Assembly: GCA_025963615.1 (NCBI GenBank)
Contig: JAOQAL010000650.1
Span: forward strand, 1 to 6,921
Source of the DNA: Chitinophagaceae bacterium
GTDB lineage: Bacteria; Bacteroidota; Bacteroidia; Chitinophagales; Chitinophagaceae
DNA: 6,921 nt
Direction: 5' to 3'
This document shows, piece after piece, positions 1 through 5,919 of the stretch. The first letter of the stretch is position 1. Every line of letters begins with the position of its first letter. The position numbers were made by a program, and so were the translations under genes. Under the pieces are notes generated by a model, which ran no database searches, had not been told where the DNA came from, and saw only the letters and a list, made by a program, of their open reading frames with translations.

Positions 1-29
1 TCAGTATTAAAAATAAAAATTATAGGATG

Positions 30-56
30 CTATGCTTTGTTTGCAACGAAGCATAG
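30..56. repeat. 12-bp inverted repeat, possible terminator hairpin
   Basis: The arms are 30-41 (CTATGCTTTGTT) and 45-56 (AACGAAGCATAG) around a 3-base loop, TGC. All 12 positions pair, one of them as G-U. The hairpin stands in AT-rich non-coding DNA. It could terminate a gene lying left of the window, but neither side has a long T tract directly after the stem, so direction and function are uncertain. From 57 to 263 I see no gene, only AT-rich sequence with a weak 7-bp stem (151-157 with 165-171). Confidence 0.45.
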
Positions 57-263
57 ACTTTAAAAAAGCCGTCAAACCATATGTTTTATTAAAAAAGAAA
101 TGAGTGAGGGTAGCAATAAAATCAGCAATCAGGCTACAGTACATTTTACAACATTTTCCATCTCAAAATGTGTGGATATTAATTAAACTATCTATCCGAA
201 GCGATCTTAATTTTTATGATCATTCATTACTATGTACTCTTAAAAAGCTTCCTTATCTTTAAA

Positions 264-917
264 ATGCAACTAAAATCAGAACTGACTGCGACTACTGTTT
301 GCTATACTACTTTTGCCATTTATTGCTGTAAGCCAGACTATCGGTTCTTATCAATCTCCTGCTGGCAAATCAAATCAACAAAACGAAAAGAAAGCAACAT
401 TCCTAAACCATAACAAGATGGCCGTTATCAACGTAGGGTCAGGTGAAGTGGACGTCCTTACAATGACCAATGCTCCGCAACCTTATTCCATTGGGATGGT
501 AACCCTTGGTGATGGGTATTTATATCTCAGTGCTTTTGATAAAATCAATCAACTGGATCCGGCAACAATGATTGTAAAGAAAGCGCCTTATTTTGATTTT
601 AATAAACCGGATAGCATCAACTTCACCGGCCTTTCCAATTATGCAGAACATTGCAATGCTCCTGTGTGCCATGCCAGTTTATCCATTGAAAACTTATCGG
701 CCTTGTCTTATTGCTCTGGAGCTGGTGTGTCTTTAAAAGCAAATGGAACCGGGATACGGGCGCAGCTGTATATGAATGGATATTACCTGATGGCGATACT
801 GTGAAAGGAAATACGCTGAACGCAACAGCAAGAGAAATGTATCTGGCAAAATATTATGGAGTTACTGATTTTTGCGGTGCTATTGAGAGCTTTTTAACTA
901 ATATTTATTATGGATAA
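264..917 (+). pseudogene. Frameshifted secreted beta-propeller/Ig-like domain protein
   Basis: The coding signal moves across two reading frames. ATG 264 opens a short frame (MQLKSEL). Skipping base 285 continues into a hydrophobic stretch (LRLLFAILLLPFIAVSQ, from 286) that makes a good signal peptide. The mature part begins TIGSY. It contains segments typical of propeller-type repeats in Bacteroidota exported proteins, such as YLYLSAFDKINQLDPATM. Near residue 150 a PKD/Ig-like motif begins (CSGAGVSLKANGTG), and the frame changes again at about 751-753. The continuation (DTGAAVYEWILPDGDTVKG) is in the other frame and runs to TAA at 915-917. Correcting both events gives about 217 residues. Without correction only pieces remain: a TTG-initiated frame, 313-804, and a frame at 711-917. 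The C-terminus is short for the family and has no sorting domain. Assigning it as exported is secure from the signal peptide; its function is unknown. The frame changes could be decay or read errors. Confidence 0.65.
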
Positions 918-1573
918 AATGAAAATTACAATTGCTTTACTATTTCTACCCGTGCTACTCTTCTCACAGAAAAGAGATGTATGCAGTTTATTGAAAAAAA
1001 ATTACATGGACGAGATTCATGGAAAATATCGGAAACTTTATATAGCAGATAGCGTCTATTTGTTAGAGATAGGGTCAGAAAAAATATTTATTTCAAACTT
1101 TCAGGACTTTGTTCCAAAAAAATTATTAAAAAAAGCATTTTCAGAAAGCAAAATAACTCGGAGTTTGCAAAAGATTAGTTGTTTTGATGATAGTTTGCTT
1201 GGTAACAAAAAAGATCTTCTCAAGTACATCAGAAAACAAGGCATTTATCTGGGTCAGAAAGATTCTTCTTTCATTAAATATGTAGACGATAGATAGACAG
1301 GCAGAAATAGTAAAAATTCAGGATTTAGATGAAAGAAATAAACTTTTAACCGAACTGACACAAACAAAGGAATTTAAAAAATATTCTGAGTGGATGGATT
1401 TTAATACTCCCAGAATTATCATTTTTTCCAGGCCAATATTGATTAAAAATTTCCTTTTCTTAATAGTTGAAACAATAAAGAATTACTCAGATGACAATTT
1501 TGGTATCATATACCTTTACGAGAAGCATGGCAATGATTGGACACTGAATGTAAAGAAGAATTTTCCATTATAA
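910..1573 (+). pseudogene. Small secreted protein gene split by a GATA duplication
   Basis: The first part (910-1296) encodes a signal peptide (MKITIALLFLPVLLFSQ) followed by a lysine-rich, mostly polar domain, and stops at TAG 1294-1296. The ATG at 919 gives a more typical signal peptide than the ATG at 910. Both lie at the stop codon of the preceding gene (TAA 915-917), suggesting translational coupling. The next frame is open from 1286 to TAA 1571-1573. It carries a clearly coding 91-residue segment with motifs such as NTPRIIIFSRPILIKN and IYLYEKHGNDWTL, which resemble the C-termini of small exported Bacteroidota proteins. The junction holds GATAGATA (1288-1295). Deleting one GATA joins the halves as VDDR-QAEIV and yields 216 residues from ATG 919. 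As it stands, the product is a 125-residue truncated form. The family and function are not recognised. Confidence 0.65.
1288..1295 (+). repeat. GATA tandem duplication causing a frameshift
   Basis: Two copies of GATA lie back to back, followed by GAC. Removing one copy restores the frame of the 910-1573 gene exactly, which is the mark of a replication-slippage insertion. Two copies are too few to propose a phase-variation tract. Confidence 0.6.
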
Positions 1574-1577
1574 TTGA

Positions 1578-1718
1578 TGTATTGAACTCCATTGTTCTGG
1601 AAACGTAGCTACTGCAATTCCGATTGCAATGAATTGTGCGGACATTTTTGATAGTCAGGCATTGGATAGTTTAGTTAAAACTTTAGATGTTTATCTTGAC
1701 ACCACAACAGTCAAATAG
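1578..1718 (+). pseudogene. Unidentified C-terminal gene fragment
   Basis: A 46-codon open stretch follows a TGA at 1575 and ends at TAG 1716-1718. It reads GNVATAIPIAMNCADIFDSQ and then a leucine/aspartate-rich tail ending TTTVK. The composition looks like coding sequence, but there is no credible start codon apart from an internal ATG at 1629. The adjacent frame from about 1537 reads EEFSIIIDVLNSIV and would join this stretch by one more single-base change near 1596. It may therefore be the 3' remnant of a third damaged gene overlapping the end of its neighbour. No family is recognised, and it could be chance. Confidence 0.3.
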
Positions 1719-2023
1719 TTTTTAGTTTATGTTTAAAAATTCACTATCTCCGTAGTTTTGATATGTTAGGATATTGGAAAAACAGGGAAACAAATACTTC
1801 CAATTATGCGGGAACGTGGCAGCAAATATGGCAAAAACACCAACGGAACTCTCCGATTGCCATAAGGATGCAGGGTTCTCTTACTTTCAACACATGGCTG
1901 TCTTACACGCCCAGCCTGTCCATTCACAACACGATCAACAGTCTGTACTAGTCAATTCAAAAATTACATGTATTTTGCAATACTTTCTATTATTACTATG
2001 AATGCCTGATTAAATTAAACCCA
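1719..2023. other. Intergenic stretch with an unassigned open region
   Basis: About 300 bases without a gene I can support. From about 1762 to 2001 the GC content rises and two overlapping forward frames stay open: 1763-1951 (62 codons) and 1774-2001 (75 codons). The second reads KQGNKYFQLCGNVAANMAK and ends in a hydrophobic tail. The opposite strand is also open for about 60 codons. None resembles a family I know, and none has a convincing ribosome binding site. This could be the remains of a decayed gene. The start of the next gene's signal peptide follows directly at 2024. Confidence 0.3.
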
Positions 2024-3616
2024 ATGATCTATTGCTTCCGAACCCAACTGCCTATCACGGTACTGGCAATTTTTTCCATTTTTATTGTTGCAACCCCATC
2101 TGTGGCACAGATCATTCCCCTTAACCAGGATTTCGAATCATATAGCGATAATGCTATTACAGCCCGGCGTATTGCTATTGTTCCCGGTCCTCCGGACGTT
2201 ACATATTCGTTTGTTGCCCCTGCAGCGATCACCGGATCCGTTTACATGTCCCTGGGTGTTCCGCCTGGAGGTTTATTCAGACCGGGCAAGGCTTTTACAT
2301 TTAATCTCGGTACAGCAGGCGCTATTCCCGGGGCGGGGCAGCCTGGTGCGGCTGACTACAGAATCCACTTTACCAGCAGTGCTGATACCAATACCAAAAT
2401 CGGCAACTTCGCAATGCAATCGATGTACCTTGCCATCGGCGCAGGCAACACTGAAAATGTTTTCATCCAGGGTTTCAGGGCCGGGCGGCTAAGCGCAATA
2501 GCATTCATATCACTAAGCAGCAATAGTCTCATCAGCAGCAACTCTCCTACCGACCTGTCCTATAATGGTACCGATGCTTACTCAGGTACCTATATCTCCT
2601 TTGGCACCAACTGGCAATTCCTTGATGGTCTCCGGTTCGTTGTATCGAATACAAGTATTCCCCTTTCAATAGATGATATTAATTTTACTGACCCGACAAA
2701 CTATCCTCCTTCTACCCAGGCTTCCGGAGTTACATTTAACAATAATACCGGCTTCAGTTCTGGTATAAACTGGACACCGGGTAATGGCGATTCTACCATT
2801 GTTTTTATTGATCAAACAAATACCGGTGCTCCGGTTCCCTCCGATTATACTTATTATACCGCCAATACCAATTTTGGAACGGGTTCTCAAATAGGTTCCT
2901 CCGGCTGGTACTGCGTTTATAAAGGAATAGGCAATAATGTCAATGTATCGAATTTAACACTGGCCACTACTTACCGCGTAATGGCTATTTCGTATAATGG
3001 TGCATACGGATTTGAATCGTACATTACCACTGCAGGAACCAATATCGGCAATTTCACGACACTTACATTCCCACTGCCCGTTCAGTTCGGTAACGTGGAA
3101 GCGAAGGCTCGTAACTGTAACGTGGAGGTATCTTTTGAAACATTTACCGAAACAGATAATAACCATTTCGTGATAGAACGCAGCCGTGATGGCAATAGTT
3201 GGGATTCGCTGGCCGCGCTCGCGGGAAAGGGTACTTCCGGCACCCGCACACAATATAATTATACCGACCATTTCCCGCAGAATGGACAAAGCTATTACCG
3301 GATAAAGCAGGTAGATGAAGACCATAATTACAAATACAGCAAAATACTCCTTGTAAAGAATGATTGCTCTTCAGCACAAATGATCCAGGTTTATCCCAAT
3401 CCTGCAAGGGATAAGTTCCAGATAGTATTATTTAAAGCGGATGACAAGGCCGCGATCTTTATATATAACATGGCGGGGCAACGAATGTCGCCTGCTATAA
3501 CTGGCTATGCCGGTAAAAGAATGGTCAATATGGCTGGAATGCCTGATGGCAGCTATTTTCTTAAAGTTATCAGCCTTGATAAAGTATTTACCCAGGTTAT
3601 AACTATTCTTAAATAA
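2024..3616 (+). CDS. T9SS type A sorting domain-containing surface/secreted protein
   Basis: A 530-residue exported protein. Residues 1-29 form a signal peptide with a hydrophobic core (ITVLAIFSIFIVA) and a probable cut after SVAQ. Residues 30-223 are a glycine/serine/asparagine-rich, beta-type module ending DGLRFVVSNTSIPLSIDDINF, which resembles carbohydrate-binding or jelly-roll modules but is not assigned. Residues 226-348 form a fibronectin-III-like domain common in Bacteroidota exoproteins (TQASGVTFNN, INWTPGNGDS, LTLATTYRVMAISYNG). Residues 350-446 are a second such module, starting LPVQF and including HFVIERSRDGNSWDS and SYYRIKQVDED. Residues 453-530 are the type IX sorting domain, with YPNP at 457-460, a GQRM turn and the late motif MPDGSYFLKV. 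In the family, this C-terminal domain directs export through the outer membrane and is removed there, leaving the protein attached or released. No catalytic motif is visible, so adhesion or polymer binding is an inference. ATG 2024 is chosen because it starts the signal peptide; no strong ribosome binding site precedes it. It is convergent with the kinase genes. Confidence 0.9.
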   Translation: MIYCFRTQLPITVLAIFSIFIVATPSVAQIIPLNQDFESYSDNAITARRIAIVPGPPDVTYSFVAPAAITGSVYMSLGVPPGGLFRPGKAFTFNLGTAGAIPGAGQPGAADYRIHFTSSADTNTKIGNFAMQSMYLAIGAGNTENVFIQGFRAGRLSAIAFISLSSNSLISSNSPTDLSYNGTDAYSGTYISFGTNWQFLDGLRFVVSNTSIPLSIDDINFTDPTNYPPSTQASGVTFNNNTGFSSGINWTPGNGDSTIVFIDQTNTGAPVPSDYTYYTANTNFGTGSQIGSSGWYCVYKGIGNNVNVSNLTLATTYRVMAISYNGAYGFESYITTAGTNIGNFTTLTFPLPVQFGNVEAKARNCNVEVSFETFTETDNNHFVIERSRDGNSWDSLAALAGKGTSGTRTQYNYTDHFPQNGQSYYRIKQVDEDHNYKYSKILLVKNDCSSAQMIQVYPNPARDKFQIVLFKADDKAAIFIYNMAGQRMSPAITGYAGKRMVNMAGMPDGSYFLKVISLDKVFTQVITILK

Positions 3617-3718
3617 GCGTTTTATTAATTCTGCCCTTGTGATCTGCAGAGGCAATTCTTTGAAAAACTAAACGGTAAACAAGTTCACGACTTCACGCCA
3701 ACATTTTTTAACCACAAA

Positions 3719-3841
3719 TCAATTTTCAAGTGGAGGACCGCCTGAATTCAGCGGCTTTAAAAATATTTTTTCCGGGGACGAAAGGTTGAGGTCAACCGAA
3801 TAATCCGGAGCTTTCTGTGCCATAGTTATAGTTTTTTGCAT
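3719..3841 (-). CDS. Possible 40-residue small protein
   Basis: The minus-strand reading from ATG 3841-3839 to TGA 3721-3719 gives 40 residues starting MQKTITMAQKAPDYSV and ending NSGGPPLEN. A second in-frame ATG lies at residue 7. The peptide is soluble, with no signal peptide, membrane segment or double-glycine leader that I can identify. The start is preceded by AT-rich sequence (TTTTATTA), which is common in Bacteroidota but gives no independent support. The ORF lies downstream of the kinase gene on the same strand and could be co-transcribed with it. It also overlaps the inverted repeats at 3741-3809, so the segment may instead be a structured non-coding element. I do not recognise a family, and it could be a chance ORF. 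Confidence 0.28.
   Translation of the reverse strand: MQKTITMAQKAPDYSVDLNLSSPEKIFLKPLNSGGPPLEN
3771..3809. repeat. Nested inverted repeat
   Basis: The inner arms GGTTGA (3784-3789) and TCAACC (3792-3797) are perfect complements separated by GG. Outer arms TCCGG (3771-3775) and CCGGA (3805-3809) can pair around them. The flank is AAAAATATTTTT (3759-3770), itself palindromic. Just left, CTGAATTCAG (3742-3751) is another palindrome, flanked by CCG and CGG. There is no directional T tract directly after the stem, so this is not a clear intrinsic terminator. It could be RNA structure at the end of the minus-strand transcript or a protein-binding site. Confidence 0.4.
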
Positions 3842-3876
3842 TAATAAAATAACGGGAAAAAGAAAACAGAGTTTTA

Positions 3877-3893
3877 AAGAAGTATTGCTTCTT
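3877..3893 (-). terminator. Weak hairpin, possible terminator of the kinase transcript
   Basis: On the minus strand AAGAAG and CTTCTT pair around the 5-base loop CAATA, followed by TTAAAACTCTGTTTTC. The 6-bp stem is AT-rich and the T tract is short, so this is only a candidate. It lies about 120 bases past the kinase stop codon. Confidence 0.22.
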
Positions 3894-4016
3894 ATAATTA
3901 ATTAATAAAGATTTCATACCCTTTGTTTTGAATGTGATGACGGGCAATTGAGTTTGTCTATCTTTTATCCTGGATGGTGCTAATGTATTGAGGCCAAACA
4001 CAGGTATCCTTTTTAT

Positions 4017-5783
4017 TTAATTTATTTCAGCCAGGGGAATGTTTATTACCATTTCGCAGCCATTACCGCGCGATGAGTTCATTTCAAATTTCCCGGAAAA
4101 CAATTCTGCTCGTCTTTTCATATTTGCCATACCAATTCCACTCTTGACATCATGGTTGTCAAAACCAATGCCATTATCGGTTACGATCATTTTTAACTTA
4201 CCATTGTAGAGAAGCACCTTGACCTCAATTAAAGTCGCATTAGAATGCTTCAGAATATTTCTGAATTGTTCCTGCATTATTCTGTATAAGTTCAGTTGTA
4301 ATTCAATGGGTATAGGGTATTTTATAATAACATCATCAAAATGTAATAAAAATTTACATCCATCATTTACAAGAAAAGAATTAAATAATCTTTTAAATGC
4401 TTCATGAAGTGTGGAATCATCAAAAAAAACAGGCGCAAGCCGATGAGAAAGATTTCGTATCTCGCTTAATGCCGAGCTAATGCTTTCCTTGCACTGATTA
4501 AACACTGGAATTTTTGATTCAGCTAATGATTTCCTTAACATTTCAAGATTAAGTTGGCCTACTGCTAAAAGCTGGCACACATTGTCATGCAATTCACTTC
4601 CAATTTCGTAGCGTTCATCTTCCTGAGTCTTTATAATTGCTTTGGTTAAATTTAGTTCAAAAAGATTTTTTTCGGTAACATCGAAGGCTATTACCGATCT
4701 GAATGTTTTGTTATTTATTAATATTGAGGTGCTAAATATTTCCACTTCAATAATGTCTCCTGACTTTTTGCTATGTAACAGAGTCTGATTAAAAATGGCA
4801 CCATCAGCGTACTGCATTTGATCAAGTTCTATACTAAAACCATCGCTGGCGCTTTTAATATCAAGCAATGTCATATTCATAAACTCCTCTTCACTATAGC
4901 CGTAAAGTGCAATAGCGGCCCTATTGACCTGAACAAACTTTAAAGTTTCTGTTTCAAAGACCCACATTGGTTGTGGACTCAGCTGAAATAGATCGCTGTA
5001 TCTTTGCTCTGATTCTTTGAGTTTAGAAATATCAGTAACCATTGCTAAGGCACCTTTATACATTCCGTTATCATCAAATACTGGATTAGTAACTAAACTG
5101 GCCCAGAGAACTTTGCCACTCTTTGTAATATATTTGAAATTGATATTTTCGGTAATACCGAGCCTTCCATTTGCAATATGATCAGATGCCTTTTTCTTCC
5201 ACTCATCGTCCATGAAATGGTAATTCTGTTTTCCCATCATTTCAGCGATAGAATATTCCAATATATCAGCCATTTTTTTATTAACAAGAATCGTATAATT
5301 ATTTTCATCTATTAACCATATTCCTTCCTGTGCAGTTTCTGTAATTTGGCGATATTTTTCCTCGCTTCGTTTCAGGTCTTCGTCTAATTTAATTTTCTGT
5401 TGTTTTTCTTTTGATTCCTTTAATGCGCGTTCAATTTTAGTGGTTAAAGATTTCAGGTTATCCTTCAGAGCGTAATCGGTTACCCCATTTCTGATCAGTT
5501 CAATCGATCTTTCCTCTCCGATAGTTCCTGATACAAAAATGAAAGGAGTATCAGGAGCCATTTTTTCTCTTATTTTAAATGCAGTTGGACCGTCAAAAGA
5601 GGGAAATGTGTAATCGGCCAATATAAGATCGGGCTTGAAATATTTTAGCGCATTTACATACGCTAGTTTATTTTCAACAACTTCAAATATATAGCTTAGC
5701 GCTCCCCTTTTCAATTCCTCATGCAAGAGCTCGAGATCATTTTTATCGTGTTCCGCGATTAATATTTTCGTTATACTTTTCAT
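4017..5783 (-). CDS. Hybrid sensor histidine kinase (REC-PAS-PAS-HisKA_3-HATPase)
   Basis: A 588-residue, apparently cytoplasmic kinase with no membrane segments. Residues 1-120 are a receiver domain with acidic residues E11/D13, phosphoacceptor D57 (LILADYTFP), S85 (FVSGT) and K107 (ALKDNL). A coiled-coil linker spans roughly 120-140. PAS domains occupy about 141-256 (GIWLIDENNYTILVNKKM) and 258-372 (PMWVFETETLKFVQVNRAA). Residues about 380-450 form the HisKA_3 dimerisation domain: SELHDNVCQ places the phosphoacceptor at H399 and also keeps the HDxxxQ phosphatase motif (D400, Q404). Residues about 495-585 form the ATP-binding domain: EQFRNILKHSNAT (N-box), DNGIGFD at 537-543 and GIGMANMKRRAE at 549-560. 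All the residues expected for autophosphorylation are present. It probably senses a cytosolic or redox signal through its PAS domains, and its N-terminal receiver suggests input from another kinase. Its target regulator is not in the window. It lies 136 bases downstream of a paralogous kinase gene on the same strand. The start ATG begins the receiver; no close ribosome binding site is evident. Confidence 0.93.
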   Translation of the reverse strand: MKSITKILIAEHDKNDLELLHEELKRGALSYIFEVVENKLAYVNALKYFKPDLILADYTFPSFDGPTAFKIREKMAPDTPFIFVSGTIGEERSIELIRNGVTDYALKDNLKSLTTKIERALKESKEKQQKIKLDEDLKRSEEKYRQITETAQEGIWLIDENNYTILVNKKMADILEYSIAEMMGKQNYHFMDDEWKKKASDHIANGRLGITENINFKYITKSGKVLWASLVTNPVFDDNGMYKGALAMVTDISKLKESEQRYSDLFQLSPQPMWVFETETLKFVQVNRAAIALYGYSEEEFMNMTLLDIKSASDGFSIELDQMQYADGAIFNQTLLHSKKSGDIIEVEIFSTSILINNKTFRSVIAFDVTEKNLFELNLTKAIIKTQEDERYEIGSELHDNVCQLLAVGQLNLEMLRKSLAESKIPVFNQCKESISSALSEIRNLSHRLAPVFFDDSTLHEAFKRLFNSFLVNDGCKFLLHFDDVIIKYPIPIELQLNLYRIMQEQFRNILKHSNATLIEVKVLLYNGKLKMIVTDNGIGFDNHDVKSGIGMANMKRRAELFSGKFEMNSSRGNGCEMVINIPLAEIN

Positions 5784-5919
5784 GTTTATTGGGCAACTGC
5801 TCCTGGTAACGTTTATTAAATGACATCAAATATTTATTGATAAATGCTTGTTGCCTGTAACCTTACCAGTGAAGAGAATAAACTTCATATGAACAGGTGC
5901 CCGGCGCATCAACTAAAAC
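5784..5919. promoter_or_regulatory. Inter-kinase spacer with inverted repeats
   Basis: A 136-base spacer between the two minus-strand kinase genes. It contains CTGGTAA (5803-5809) and its complement TTACCAG (5863-5869), 53 bases apart. Between them lies a near-palindrome, ATTTAT-TG-ATAAAT (5832-5845). Overlapping the upstream stop codon, ACTCA (5918-5922) and TGAGT (5927-5931) form a small hairpin; on the minus strand it is followed by TTTAG, a weak terminator candidate. I find no exact Bacteroidota TTG/TAnnTTTG promoter. The spacing and palindromes make a separate promoter or operator for the downstream kinase possible but unproven. Confidence 0.3.

Larger units (their letters stand above)
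3617..4016. other. Convergent intergenic region
   Basis: A 400-base AT-rich gap between the 3' ends of the sorting-domain gene and the receiver-PAS kinase gene. It holds several inverted repeats and a possible 40-residue minus-strand ORF, listed separately. A second open minus-strand frame (3792-4001, 69 codons from GTG) starts 15 bases past the kinase stop and has AAGGA upstream. Its composition is unconvincing, and it overlaps the start of the 40-residue ORF in another frame. No strong terminator follows the plus-strand gene; the best stem (AATT..GCC with GGCAATT, 3627-3657) is bulged. Confidence 0.5.

Noticed and set aside
751..758. Programmed -1 frameshift at the break in the Ig-like domain
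   Set aside because: There is no X XXY YYZ slippery heptamer and no clear downstream stem. The same gene has another break in its signal peptide, which fits damage better.
1753..1760. TAGTTTTG, matching the Bacteroidota -7 box TAnnTTTG
   Set aside because: No TTG element lies at the expected distance upstream, and no supported gene follows closely.
2029..3655. Several minus-strand open frames and a plus-strand frame at 2085-2492 overlapping the sorting-domain gene
   Set aside because: They lie opposite or out of frame within a gene whose domains are continuous. Their translations show no domain signature.
3792..4001. Minus-strand 69-codon frame starting with GTG, 15 bases after the kinase stop
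   Set aside because: Despite an AAGGA upstream, its composition (many K, F, Y and N from AT-rich DNA) looks non-coding, and it covers a hairpin. Kept only as a mention in the gap entry.
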